Source: Pratylenchus scribneri (Eukaryota; Nematoda; Chromadorea; Rhabditida; Pratylenchidae). Taken from it: a stretch of 64,000 nt of DNA. Below, piece after piece: positions 21,627 through 33,685 of this stretch; within the stretch, counting starts at the first letter, position 1, and every line of letters begins with the position of its first letter. Below the pieces are notes generated by a model. The model was given only the letters and a program-made list of their open reading frames with translations. It was not told the DNA's origin and searched no databases. The stretch is from assembly GCA_030063045.1 (NCBI GenBank), contig JAQSEB010000102.1, positions 1 through 64,000 of the forward strand. Reading direction: 5' to 3'. Position numbers and translations under genes: made by a program.

Positions 21627-24600
21627 ATGATTATTTTCTTAATCTTCCTTCTTTCAATCTGCGTATCTGTTGATACTGATAATGAAAATCCTTGTAAGTT
21701 TTTCATAAATTATTTAGTAAATGAGGCGATTTGAATTTATAGCTAATAATAATAATAGTCATATTCAATACCGTCATTTCAGCTGTACCCCTTTTATTAC
21801 AAAATCAGGGCTCTCAGATTTTTTTTTTCAAAAAAAAGTACATTGGCCTTGAAAAAAAAGATTTTGGGGTCAAAAAAAAAAAAGATTTTCATTTTAGGCT
21901 AAAATAAATTGATTAAAATTTTTTTATTATGTTTTTTTATTATAAATAAGCAAAAGGAGATCAACCAGGACTAGAATTATACGTTTTTTGAGAAAAATTT
22001 TTACAATTTTTCGAGTCGCGTGGGAAAAATTTAAGCCAAAAATAGCCGCGCAGCGAAAAATCTGAGCCAAAAATAGCCGCGCAGCGAAAAATTTTAGGAT
22101 TTTTTCATGATTTTGTGAAAAAAAAAGTACAAAAAGTAGTACACCAAAGTCAAAAAAAAGTACAAATCTTTTAAAAAAGTACATTTTTATTTTCAAAGAT
22201 TTGAACCCTCAAAAAAAGTACAAATCTTTTAAAAAAGTACATCTGAGAGCCCTGTACAAAATACAGATCTAGATCTACACAATTATTGTTCTTTAGAATG
22301 TTGAATATAATTTTTCTAATTAAAATAAAAATTTTGCAATTTTTAAATTATTTTTTGAAAGTTACAGAAAATCCGAAAAACTCGCAGTTTTGATTTGGAG
22401 TTTATCGGTTTGAATTTTTTCCAAGAAATCCGAACCGAGTTCTCGACCGAAGATTCTTGCCGATCTCTAGCCATTAAAATGAATTTCGGCAACGATACGA
22501 AATTAAATGGGGTAATCGGTATTTTTTGACGACAGGATAATAATATATAGATATGGATAGTCATTATCATTTCTCTCTACTTCTTCTATTCTAAAAATTA
22601 ATAAATTTTTATATTGTGTATAAATTCATGTAGATTAAATTTTTTTATAAATTATTTAGGTGAATATGAAACCAGAGAGCTTTGTAGTTTAAATAGCGAT
22701 TGTCTTTGGTATCATACTGGCAAGAATTGCTACCATTTAGCTCAAGAAAAGTATTGCAAAGGTAATCTAATTTGTATTTATATATATATATATATATAAA
22801 TTTTGAGTTACGTTCATTTTTTCAAAAATACGGCTTTCTAGCCGGCCGTTTTCCGAGATCCTTTTTTTAAAAGTTTCGTATTTCGGTGGCACATATCAAA
22901 TAAATACCCTTTTCCCAAAAAACCCAACCGGTTTGGAGAAATTAGCCAAAAACCGGTTTAAAAAAGTGAACTTTGGATTAAGCCGGATAAAGGGGATTAA
23001 GGTGGATAAAGAGGGATTAAGAGTCAAAAAGGTGGGATTAAGGCGGGGAAAGGAGCCGAAGGCCACCCCCTGAGCCCCGAAGGGGCGAAGATGGAAATAG
23101 CAGGCTTAGGAGTGCGTGGGATTAAGCCGGATAAAGGGGGATTAAGGTGGATAAAGAGGGATTAAGGGTAAAAATGATGGGATTAAGGCGGGGAAAGGGG
23201 CCGAAGGCCACCCCCTGAGCCCCGAAGGGGCGAAGATGGAAATAGCAGGCTTGGGAGTGCGTGGGATTAAGCCGGATAAAGGGGGATTAAGGCGAATTAA
23301 GGGGGATTAAGGGTCAAAATGATGAGATTAAAGCGTGGAAAAGGGCCGAAGGCCACCCCCTGAGCCTGGAAGTGGCGAGGATGGAAATAGCAGGCTTGGG
23401 AGTGCGTGGGATTAAGCCGGATAAAGAGGTTTAATGCGGATTAAAGGGGATTAAGCCGGATTAAGCTATAAAATGACCCAAAATCATCTAGAGACAGTGA
23501 AATCCCGCAGGGATTCTGACAATTTTGTATTATATTCTCGAGTTAAACATATCATGCGGCAAGAGAGCGCCGCAGGCGCTAGTTATATATTATATAATAT
23601 TTTTGAGTTTCGTTAATTTTTTTCAAGTTTGCAAAAACTAGCCGGTCAATTTTCGAGATCTTTTTTTTAAAAGTTTTGTGTTTCGGTGACACATATGGAA
23701 AATCTTCAACTTTTTCAAAATCATTTTTGGGTTTCGAGATATTAGCCAAAAACCGGTTTAAAAAATTGAACTTTTTCGGTTTGCCCAGGTAAAACTTTTT
23801 TCCTTTTGATTTTTACATACCAATTGTTATTCTAGGAACCTAAGTTGGAGTCTTAGCTACAAAATGATATATGGTTTGTGGGGTCTATATTCAAAACCCA
23901 GGGCTGTGGAGGTGCGCAAAATTTGGTACCTCGGCATTTTTTCCGGCATTTTTTCCTTCATGGCCGATTGGCGAAGATGGGGGGATGGGAACGGAGGTCG
24001 CGGATTCGAATCCCACCAAAGGCTAATAATTTTTTTAGGGGTTTTCGATGATGGGGATCACGAATATGATGTTTATTTTGAGGATTAAACCGGTTTAAAA
24101 TTTTAAACCGGTTCTGCGCGAGTTGAATTTTGATTAGAAAAGTGGGGCATGGATTCTAATATGAAAAATAACCATTCTAAGAATCTTTTAAAGCGCGATA
24201 GCGCTTTCTTTATACCCTCCCACTTATTCCTTCTGCCATTCTCTTAAGAACCAGCGGGCTGGCCCGCTGGTTCTTCGCCCGCTGGTTCTTATTAAAAATA
24301 TAAAAAATTATTTTTCGAAAAATGTTAAAAAATATGAACGAAAAACGTGAAGCTATTTTCTATCTAAAATTAACTTCTTTTTTTTTTAAAAATTGGTATT
24401 TTCGATTTCCAAAAAAAGTCAAAAATTTCATAAAAGAAAATAAATATTTCTTTTAAAAAGTAAAGATAAAATGAATTGCTAAATATATTTTACTTTAATA
24501 ATATAAAAGATTATAAGGATCACAAATAAAAGAAAACATAATTATTTTAAATAATAGAGATAAAATTATATAATTTTTTAAATATTAGATTATGAAGTAA

Positions 24601-27600
24601 TTGGCCGTACTTATTGCCGCGAAGCCTTGTGTGTGTGGGATAATAATAAATGCCAACCAAAAGTCAAATTTTGTGCCGATTTAGGTACAATTAAATGATG
24701 AATGAATATAATTTTTGCTTGATAATTACCAGTTGACAACACTAAATGCAATAAATACGAATTGAAATGCACTTGGGAACCAAAATTTATAAAAGAGGAG
24801 CATAAATACAAGTATTTGTGCCGAACTTTATATGGATCTTGCAAGGAAAGTAAGTATTTTTTTTTAAATAAAATAAATCTCATATTATAATTAGAGCTAG
24901 AATTTATATTGATATAGATTCCAGAAAAATAAGCATAAAATATTGATATAAAAGTAATAAAATAGATATAAATGGCCAAATATAGGCAAAATATTTCTGA
25001 AATATTGATGAAAATTTTATAAAAATGTCATATATTTTATCAAAAATTTCCTAAAATTTTTTCCTTTTATTCACAATCATAAAATATTGATTTTTTATTT
25101 GCTTAATAAATTAAAGTGAGTTTCGTCGAATCCAAAGAAGAATGCAATGCACAGAAGGATTGTATTATGGATGATGGACCGCCATGCAAACACATACTCG
25201 AATACTGTGAAAATCGTAAAATTTTTTTCTAAAATTAGACAATATCTTTTGAAAGTGAAAATTAAGAGCATAAAAAATTTTAAAAGATTCAGAAAAGGAT
25301 GCGGATTAGAACTTTTGTATGACCGGATTCTATTCCAGAACCAATGGATGTTCCGGTTCCGGTCCTTGGCAACGGTTCGCTTTCTGTTCCAGAACCGGTA
25401 CCGCGGAACCGTGAAAAAAAAAGAACCTATTTTTGAACCGAAATCGCGGAGCCGTTAAAAATCGGAACCATTCTAGAACCGGAATACCGGAACCGATAAA
25501 TTTAGTATTAAAAATAATATACTTTTATATAAAATTTTTAAAAAACTGATCAATTTCTATTCCGCACACCTTCAATAAGATAAAATTGACCAAAAAATTT
25601 TTTTTAGAATAAAAAATTATCAATGTTTCCATTTTAATGATTTAAAAAATTTTTTGTAACCGGAACCAAGGAACCATCAAAAATAGGAACCGAATCGGAA
25701 TCACGGTAGCGATTAAAAATTTGGAACCTGGAGATCTCTGTCCAGAACCCTGCATAATATCCTCTCGTACGGGGACAATTCCTCAATAGGCAAAGAAGGG
25801 GCGTGCAAATGTGGCCGATTCCTCAATAGTGCAAATGTGGGCGATTTCGACTTCAAATAAATCAGAAACCGGTTTTAGACCATACAAACCTTATACCATT
25901 TTGTAGATCTCATCGAGACGCATCGATTGTTATATAAATTATCATAGTTTGGCCTAAAATAAAAGAGTTTAAAACCAAAGACTTAAAAAATGGTTTGAAC
26001 GGTTTAATACCCTCAAATTTTAATTAAACCTTGACAAATTATATACCATTCGATGAGTCTTGATGAGATCTACAAAATGGCATAAGGTTTGTAAGGTCTA
26101 AAACTTATTTTAATTTATTATAAGTCGAAAACGCTCACATTTGCACTATTGAGGAATCGACATAGCACCTACACCTATCCTCTCAATTGCAAAATTCTAA
26201 TTCTAATGATGCCTTTCTTTAATTGAATATCGAAATATAAATTTCCTATTAGTACCCCCCTCTCTATTTGTACCCCCCTCTCTATTTGTACCTCCCCCTT
26301 TCTCCCAAAAAATTTTTTGCCAAAAATAACCAATTAGTAAAATTAAGCCGAAATAAGCATTTTTTTGTCTCAAAAATTTCAGAAAAATTCCCACCTCAGA
26401 GGGTCTCTGAAAATTAGTACCCCGGGGGTACTAATAGGAAATTTACGGTAGAAAATATTTTCAGAAGATAACGAAGTTAAATGCAATGAAGCTGAAGGGA
26501 AATGTGTTTGGGAGGCTGAATGGAATAAGGAAGATCATAAATATAAATGCCGATTATATTTTGGATCTTGCAAGGAGCGTAAGTATTAAAAAATAAGAAA
26601 TTCAAAAAGATTTTCAATAATATTAAATTTAAAATAATTATTTAGTTTAATTAAGTAATATAATGGAATATATTATTTTATAGAAAAGGGAGAAAATGAA
26701 TGCAATAAAATACAAGGTGACCTGCAGAAATGTGTTTGGGATTGGGAGGCAGAATGGAATGAGGGACAGCAAAAATATAATTCAGAATGTCGATCCTATT
26801 CGGGCGCTTGCAAAGATCGTAAGTATTATTATAACTTAAATAGAAATTTCTAATATCTTAAATTCTTTATTCGAAGTTCACAAATTTTAAGGCCTCTCTT
26901 GGGTAGGCTTCTAATAGAGAGTAATGGTTTTCTAATAGGAGTTGGGCTTGAAATAGAGAATTTACGGTAAACTTTCAGGAAATAAAAATTTTCCTTTTAA
27001 TAAATAATGGAATATAATTTTCAAAAAAAGAATGAATAATATTTTCAGAGATGAGTGAAGATAAATGCAATGAAATTGGTGAAAAATGCGTTTGGGAGAC
27101 AGAATGGAATAAGAAAGATCGTAAATATAAAGCAAAATGCCAACCTTTTGAGGGCTCTTGCAAGGAGCGTAAGTACTTAATGAGCTTCAAAAATTCTATT
27201 AGACATCAAAGTTTACAAGTTAAAATCATAAATTCGATTTATCAAAAAATAATCTTCTGAAATTATGACAATTTTTTAGAAAAGAATGAGGATGGATGTA
27301 AAGAATTAGAGAAATGCGTTTGGGAGGCCGAATGGAATAAGACACAAAATAAATATGAAGGAGTTTGCAGAGTTTCTTTGGGATCTTGCAAGGAGCGTAA
27401 GTATTACGAAATCTTCAAGAAAGCACCATCCTTTAACCTAAAATCAATTGTGACAAAAATTTAACTAAAAAATATGACTTATAATAATTGCCCATCGACA
27501 ATGTGCGTCTTTAAAAAACTTACAGTATATTTCTAAATGGATTTAAAACAGAGTTGCCGGTATATTTTAAAGATTTGTTTGGTTTATAAATTGTAAAGTT

Positions 27601-28552
27601 GGATTGAAAAAATAAAAGTACTAGCTCAAGCGAAGTTATTGAACGGATTTATATTTTTTTTTCATAATTGCAAAACATGATCATCGTTTTATTTTATTTA
27701 ATCAAAATTATCAATTTAGTATAAGATTTAAAGTTACTAGGCAAATCACAGAATTTATAATAATTTTTAGTTAATTTCACATTTTTCTACATTTTAGTCA
27801 CTAGCGGTGGTTTGGCTTATCGGTTGAAGGCATCGGTTTCCTCAGCGCTGGTTCGAACCAACAACACCACCCCAAATTTTTCGCCTCATTGAGAAAAGCA
27901 TTAGCCAATGTTGAATATTTATGGAATTATGGCCAAAAAACATTTGTTTAATTAAAATTATGTTTCTGGTAGTTTTTTGTCCATAAATCAGTGAATATAC
28001 AACATTGGGCAATGATATTGATATTAATTTGAAATTAATTTTATGCCTAATAAAATGTTATAAACAATAAACATCACAGTAGTTTTACCACAATCGGCAT
28101 GATATCATTTGGTCCGCATTTGTCGCGATCGCAAATGCCGTACTGCCATAATATGTCATATATTTACTATAGCGGTAATACGGTTTTTTCTTCTTTATAG
28201 GAAAAAAACTTCATAGGCGTAATGTGGGATGGGCAGAAATGAGGCTACGTGATTTTGAAAATTTCCAGTTAGATTATATAATTTCGTTTTCTGTCGATAA
28301 TCCTCATTTTTATAAAATTATGAATTAAGTGAAAACAAAAATTAAGTTAATCACCCGAACAAATGCGAAATCAATTCAAATGGAATGCCATGCATTTGGA
28401 ATGCATTCAAAAAGGAACCAGATTGCGTTCCTTTGCATGACTTTTGCCATCAACATGGCTCTGATTTATCTTCTGTTTGCGAATCGATCTGGGATTGCGA
28501 ATGGAAGGATAATAAATGTACCACCGCTGGGCCATCCAAGTGGATTGATTGA
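21627..28552 (+). CDS. secreted tandem four-cysteine-module protein, 388 aa
   Basis: Ten exons join in frame: 21627-21693, 22660-22761, 24598-24684, 24733-24849, 25117-25215, 26465-26578, 26681-26818, 27049-27168, 27280-27396, 28347-28552. Residues 1-16 (MIIFLIFLLSICVSVD) are a signal peptide. Every internal exon is phase 1 at both ends and carries one module, typically C-x(4-8)-C-x-W-x(5-16)-C-x(6-7)-C. Modules at 86-124, 158-195, 196-241, 242-281 and 282-320 are closest to one another (CVWEAEWNK, then KY, then a C, then GSCKER). The exon at 125-157 lacks the Trp. The last exon (321-388) holds a longer set of cysteines (PCIWNAFKKE, HDFCHQHG, CESIWDCEWKDNKC) and ends GPSKWID. I do not recognise the family. 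An extracellular disulphide-rich scaffold is inferred. The acceptor of the last exon (ATTAAG) is weaker than the others. Confidence 0.85.
21806..22254. mobile_element. hAT-like MITE, CAGGGCTCTCAGA termini
   Basis: It starts CAGGGCTCTCAGATTTTT and ends ATCTGAGAGCCCTG, flanked by a perfect 8-bp duplication TACAAAAT (21798-21805 and 22255-22262). The interior resembles the element at 6022-6407 (AAAAAAAGTACATTGG, GATTTTGGGGTC, AATAGCCGCGCAGCGAAAAAT). It lies in intron 1 of the 388-aa module gene. Confidence 0.85.
22976..23470. repeat. 145-bp GC-rich tandem repeat, about 3.5 copies
   Basis: GGATTAAGCCGGATAAAG recurs at 22976, 23119, 23264 and 23409, a spacing of 143-145 bp. Each copy also carries GGGGCCGAAGGCCACCCCC and CGAAGATGGAAATAGCAGG. 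The array lies in intron 2 of the module gene and is bracketed by two diverged direct copies of a segment containing TTTCGAGATC and AAAGTTTCGTATTTCGG (about 22803-22890 and 23600-23700). Confidence 0.9.
23961..24023 (+). ncRNA. possible tRNA-derived remnant
   Basis: TGGCGAAGATGG resembles a tRNA A box, and GGATTCGAATCCC 33 bases later resembles a B box, ending in CCCACCA. The T-stem has mismatches and I could not draw a full cloverleaf. It is more likely a degenerate tRNA pseudogene or SINE head than a working tRNA. Confidence 0.25.
24246..24290. repeat. GC-rich hairpin AAGAACCAGCGGGC with a third arm copy
   Basis: AAGAACCAGCGGGC and GCCCGCTGGTTCTT are perfect inverted arms around TG, and a further copy of the right arm follows directly. 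It lies in intron 2 of the module gene. Confidence 0.85.
25814..26161. repeat. foldback element with CCTCAATAGTGCAAATG termini
   Basis: The left arm runs from GATTCCTCAATAGTGC through ATCAGAAACCGG and TTTTGTAGATCTCATCG. The right arm repeats these words inverted, ending GCACTATTGAGGAATCG. Arms are about 150 bp. A second copy lies at 53011-53332. This one is in intron 5 of the module gene. Confidence 0.85.
27805..27873 (+). ncRNA. tRNA-like sequence in intron 9, possible SINE head
   Basis: GGTGGT at the 5' end can pair with ACCACC at the 3' end. TGGCTTATCGGTTGAAGG resembles a D-arm region, and GGTTCGAACCA is a strong B-box match. The anticodon arm is short and the T-stem has mismatches, so a functional tRNA is unlikely. 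It is followed directly by the foldback repeat shared with intron 10 of the Ly6-like gene. Confidence 0.35.
27890..28090. repeat. foldback repeat, second copy of the 15230 family
   Basis: AAGCATTAGCCAATGTTGAATATTTATGG is followed by its inverse (CCATAAATCAGTGAATATACAACATTGGGC), then TTTTATGCCTAATAAAATG and TTTTACCACAATCGG. Order and words match 15230-15445. Both copies lie in the last intron of a gene. Confidence 0.7.
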
Positions 28553-30305
28553 AATGAATGGAAGCAAAGAGAGGGAAATTGTTAATGAACAATGAAAAAT
28601 GCAGAAATTATATTCGGAAATTAATGATTTTTCGAAAATTTATAAAATTATTGAATAAATCATTAGCATAATATTTTTGATTTTCTTATTGGCCTGATTT
28701 TAAAACTTGTCAAAATCACAAGTCATATTTTGATAAAAATGGGAATGGGATTGCAAATTGAAAGTCAATATGAAATTACATTTAAATCATATTTCTTTTC
28801 TAATTCTAATCTATTAAGAGATATAAATTATTTTAAAAAGTATTAAATTTTAAAAATGTCGGTTCCTTATGCCGATAATAGAAACCGTGCGGATGCGGAT
28901 TATTCTTGCCTAAAAATTTAGTTATTTTAGCTTGAATTTTGCAAAAAAAAAAGTTTATTGGCCATAATTTGGCTAAATTTTTGTCAGTTAAAATATATAA
29001 TATACCATTCGATAGTACACAAAAAAGCTATTATCTGCATTTTATATCACTTAAATTAAATTGGTCCATTGGCTAGAGAGTTATGGTCAAAAAACACATT
29101 ATCACTAAAATGGACATAAGTCAACAAATTTATGGCTTAGACTCTAATCCTAGCGGTACCCTAACCCATTCCCTAGAACCCATGCCGGCCTTACCATAAC
29201 CCTAGCCCTAACCACTAAAAAGTGTTCCAAGGAAAATAAAAATTGTTAAATTAGAGGTTAAAATAAACCGAAGAATAATCTTTACTTTATTAGAAATATT
29301 TGAAAAAATGGCAAATCATGACAAAAATGTATTTGATGTTAAAGAAGACATTAATGTATAAATTAAAAAAAGTTAGATTAACATATTTTTTATAATAGAA
29401 ATTTATAGGGATTTATTTTTATAGTATTCATTTATAAAATAAAAAGTTAAAATTTTGAAAATTTCGGTAATATTGCAGTTGGGCCCCCACAAGGAAAAGG
29501 ATTTGATGGCTGCTCGGGGGCATTTGAGTGATGGAAAGGAAAAGGAGGATTAGGCAGCCAATCTTTTCAATCAAATCGCTAATCAAATGAGGGGAGGGGG
29601 TGGGGGAGTAATCAACTCAGAACGCATACAACTAGGGGTTTAGGATTAGGGTTTAGGGCGGAGGATGTGATTGTACGGAGTAAATGTCGCGAAACGACGG
29701 GAAGGAGATTTCTGAAAATTAAAAATTAGTGTAGTGTTTTGGTTTATGTGTTTATGTGTATTCGACTCTTCGTCCCGTCACTTCGCCACATTTACTCAGT
29801 TCAATCCCATCCTCCGAACCCCAAACCCTAACCCTAAACCCCTTGTGTATGCTTTCTGGATTGTCCCTTCCCTCCTTCATTTAGCGATTTGATTGAAAAA
29901 ATTGGCTGCCTAATCCTTCCTTTTTCTTTCCATCACTCAAATGCCCCCGAGCAGCCATCAAATCCTTTTCCTTGTGTGGGCCCAATTGCACTATTACCAA
30001 ATTTCTTTTATTATTATCATGATCTAATTCAAAAAAATTATATCGAATTATATTTTTAGGTAAAACCCTATATTATTTTGACAAATGGTCAATTTTCACA
30101 ATTTGTATATCTTTTTGTTCTTATTTGGCTACCTTTGAGCTTTGTGTGTTTTTAAATTAGTTCCTATAGCTATTTAAAAAATTCGGAAACAAAAATCATA
30201 ATTAATCAAAAATTTGAATTATTTATTCAAAAATTAAAATGCTTTTTAATTTCATTTAATATTATCAAATTCCATCCATCTTATTCGCTAATCGCTATTG
30301 GACTT
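28553..30305. other. intergenic region between convergent genes
   Basis: An AATAAA at 28654-28659 probably serves the module gene. The rest is AT-rich, with a short CCCTAACC-containing patch near 29160-29215 and the foldback at 29466-29998. No exon chain was found. Confidence 0.6.
29466..29998. mobile_element. foldback element, GGTAATA...TATTACC termini
   Basis: The left arm GGTAATATTGCAGTTGGGCCC and the right arm GGGCCCAATTGCACTATTACC are inverted; the match continues inward through AAGGATTTGATGGCTGCTCGG for about 130 bp. The flanks share AAATTTC. The terminal GGTAATA is like the element at 47720-48337, so the two may be related. Confidence 0.8.
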
Positions 30306-33300
30306 TTATGCCAACAAATCCACAGTAACATCATTCTCATCCCTTTGCGGCAAAGGAATTGTTGTCAGCGTGTTCTCAAAAACCAAATTTTCCGTTTGGA
30401 GCGGATAAATGGCGGGAAATGTAAGAATTTTACGTTGGCGAACATGATACTGTGGGTGTAAGTAGCAAGAATATTTCATTAATTTAAAATAAATTTAATC
30501 AACATACTTGATTGCAATAATGTACAATCTCCAATTGAGGTTGGATTTGGCGGAATTTTCCTTTCACTTCGATGATAGCACCAATTTTGAAATCGGCAAA
30601 ACGGTCACTGTGGGTTGTTGCCAAAGGTCTAAATAATAAAAAGAATTAAAAAGTATATAAAAATTTAAATACTTTGTTACGTCGAAATAACCAGAAAGTA
30701 GCTTAATAGTCACATTCGCAGCACGTTCCGGATATTTTGGACAGGCCAAGCAACCGTCGAGGAGTACCAAAATTTGCTATAAAATTTTGTAAAAATGTAC
30801 AATGCAAGAGAGAACTTGTCTTTTTTAATTTATTAATAAATCGAATATAAAAATAGATAATGGATATGGATACCAATCCTCTTGATGAGACGAATCGATT
30901 GAATTCAAGCACTAATCTATCCGTGTAAAAATCAAAAAGTGATAGCAAACAAAAATGGCAGAATGGTCCTTATGGCTCGAAATTCGAAAAAATTTTAATT
31001 TTTTTAAGTTAAATTATAGCTCAATCGAATCGAAAGTCAAAAATAAAAAAAGTTATGATCATTTTAATTTCAAAGTTAAGTAAGGCTAAGTTTAGATTAG
31101 ACCTGGATAGGATTCTTAAAGAATTCTAATGTATCACTTATAGGTGTATTTCATGAATTTTCCTAGGATCATTCACAACTTTTTCAGATTAACTATGCGT
31201 GAATTGAACTTATTCAACTCGTATCATCGAGAGAAGCCGGAGCATGGTACCGATTTTTGTTCTCAAACTCAATATGAGCTCCATGAATAAAAGCATCATC
31301 GCCAGGATCATAATTTTTTAATACTTTAAAATTATGTAATATTGATTAATTTTTCCTTTTAACAAGAGTGCTTACGATCAATATCGGTTCAGAAAAATTG
31401 ATGAAATTAAAAACCTAAATTAAAAATTTTTGTCCAAAAATTTGAGAAAACAAAAATGGTAATGCACATTTCTTAAAAAAGAAAAACTAATTTTAAGAAA
31501 ATCTTGGTTTAATACCCACATCTAAGCTTACTTTTTATATATTATTATAATTCATATTAAAAATAAGTCAATGTTGGTGATCAAAAGATGGCATCTATTA
31601 GAGAGGGTGCGACGCGACGTTGGTATGGCTTATGTAAATTTAGATATTTTCAATAATTTTTAAGCATGAAAAATGTTATCAATAAATATAAATTCATTTG
31701 TTTTAGAATTCAGTGCTATGATTTATATTTAATTAACCCTTTTTTCATTCCATTTAGCTTTGAAGTCTATATCGTCCGGTCGACGATTGCCAAAGAACAG
31801 CGCCTTTGCACAATAACGGAATTTTTTGTACAAAGGCATGCCGCAACCACGCATATTGGCCATCTCATAATATTCCTTTTTAAAAAAGACATGAATTTGG
31901 AAAATCTTTTGATAAATTTAATAATTTTGTAAAAACAAAATATACGATAATTTGATCATATTTATTTTAAATCAACATTTTAATAATATGTTGGGTATTT
32001 CTTAATTATCAGTTCCTATATCTGAAATTAATTTTGAGAATCTTATTTTATTATTCATATTTTATTATAAAACGATGAAAAAAACACTAATTAGGGTTAG
32101 AATATTATGTACAATTTTAGAATAAGATTGGGTGATTTTGCGTGAAAAAAAGAAGACAGATAATTAAGTACGGTAATAATCTAGTCTCTTCCCCACATTC
32201 TTCAAAAATTATTTTAGAATTTTTTTCGCTGAAAACATATATAAATTTATCGATGATGCAGAATGCGAATTTGGCATTAGTTTTAAAGTTTTAAATAATT
32301 AAAGTTCCTAAACCATTATCGGTTCAGAAACTGGTTTCGAAAAATTCAAAATTTGGTTTTTTGATTCATTTTAAACATCAATTGACCTTGATGAGTAGAG
32401 CAATAATATGGTATTAGCTTCGCATAAAATTCAAACTCAAAACTAAAGAATTTATAGGCATTTTAGTTTTTAGTCAGTTAAGTCATTAAGGATGGTTGCG
32501 ATTGTTGAATTTATTCGAATCGATGTCAATTTTTGGATATTTTGACCTTCTAAAAGTTAGTAGTTAGTTTTTCGATTTTAAAAAATTTTTTGACCCCTCT
32601 AAAGTTCGATTTTCGATTTCGACAAATTTCGCCGAAAAATCGAAAGTCAATTACAATTCATAAATGATTTTTGGCACAAATTTCTTTATATTTTAAAGTA
32701 AAGTCACTATTTCTTCCCATTTTCATTTTGAGATACTATTATATATTTATATTTTTTGGCCAATAAATTTATACAATTCCCAATTTTACTCAAAATAAAA
32801 ATTTTACTCAAAATAAAAATTTTATAAATTTTTTTGAAAAATTTTTTTTCTGTTCGATTCGATGTCGTTTAGGTATTTTTGGCATAGAAAGTTCGTTTTT
32901 CGATTTCAAAAATTTTTTTGACTCGTCTAAATTTCGTTTTTCGGTTTCTAAAACTTTTTAACCCTCCGAAAATTTGTTTTTCGATTTTTTGGGGGTTGGA
33001 TGTGGGCATCGAAACCATCCCTGGTCATTTTATTAGAGACTCACAGTTAGAGAAATTCGATTGTCGCCAATGGCCATAAATTCTTTATTTTTGAGTTTGA
33101 ATTTTATGCGAAACTAATGCCATATTATTGATCTGCTCATCAAGATCAATTGATGTATAAAATGAATCAAAAAACCAACCAAAGTTTGAATTTTTCGAAA
33201 TCGGAATTTAATTATTGAAAAACTAAAGCCAAATTCTATTCTGCACCATCGATAAAAATATGTTTTCGGCGAAAAAAATTTAAAATAATTTTTGAAAAAA

Positions 33301-33679
33301 TGTTGGGACCGATAGATTATTATTAAAAGTATCCTGATGGCCAAATTTGATTTAGGCCATAAAATTATCAAATGTAAAAATATTTTTTAATTTTTTTTTT
33401 GAAATTTTGAAATTATTAAATGACATTTAACTTTTCTAATTTTTCTATAGAAAGGCATACTTTCAGACAAGTTGGCATTTTGAATGGTGGATTCACTTTG
33501 GCTGTGGCAGTAATCATTTGGCCGTCGACATTAATTTTGCATTTATGGAAGTCGCCATGCAAATTTTCAATAGTACCATTGAATGAGTCGTTCGTAAACT
33601 CGGTATCATCGTCCATCCGGCCATCAATTACGAATGGAAAAATGAGGACAAAAAGGAAAACAGAGGAAAAAATGAGCAT
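30306..33679 (-). CDS. secreted transthyretin-like-domain protein, 237 aa
   Basis: Five exons join in frame: 33679-33461, 31863-31738, 30776-30673, 30628-30508, 30449-30306. MLIFSSVFLFVLIFPFVIDG is a signal peptide. Residues 74-115 hold GCGMPLYKKFRYC. Residues 116-205 (LVLLDGCLACPKYPERAANV, then FKIGAIIEVKGKF, QIQPQLEIVHYCN, RQRKILTFPAIYP) follow the order of the nematode TTL family: G-x-L-x-C near the first strand, a V-x-V/I-K-L strand, an F-x-x-G-like segment, and P-x-L-x-I-x-H-x-C. The same block, including the CG-x-P...YC segment before it, is the C-terminus of the gene at 36534-51843. The TTL call rests on motif order only. Exon 2 uses an unusual TATGAG acceptor, and intron 1 contains a foldback element (about 32200-33300). 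Confidence 0.78.
32205..33310. repeat. large foldback in intron 1 of the 237-aa gene
   Basis: Words in the left arm (AAAATTATTTTAGAATTTTTTTCG, GAATTTGGCATTAG, GGTTTTTTGATTCATTTT, TTCGCATAAAATTCAAACTC) recur inverted in the right arm from 33060 to 33310. The interior has CGATTTC and TTTTTGAC words. No coding frame or clear target duplication was found. Confidence 0.75.
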
Positions 33680-33685
33680 TTTTAC

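Noticed and set aside
27805..27873. Functional tRNA gene
   Set aside because: The B box is good and acceptor ends can pair, but the T-stem has mismatches and the anticodon arm does not fold properly. Kept only as a tRNA-like remnant.
28329..28595. 88-codon frame beginning MKTKIKLITRTNAKSIQMECHA
   Set aside because: It is out of frame with the terminal exon of the module gene. The other frame restores the cysteine pattern and joins in phase to the previous exon.
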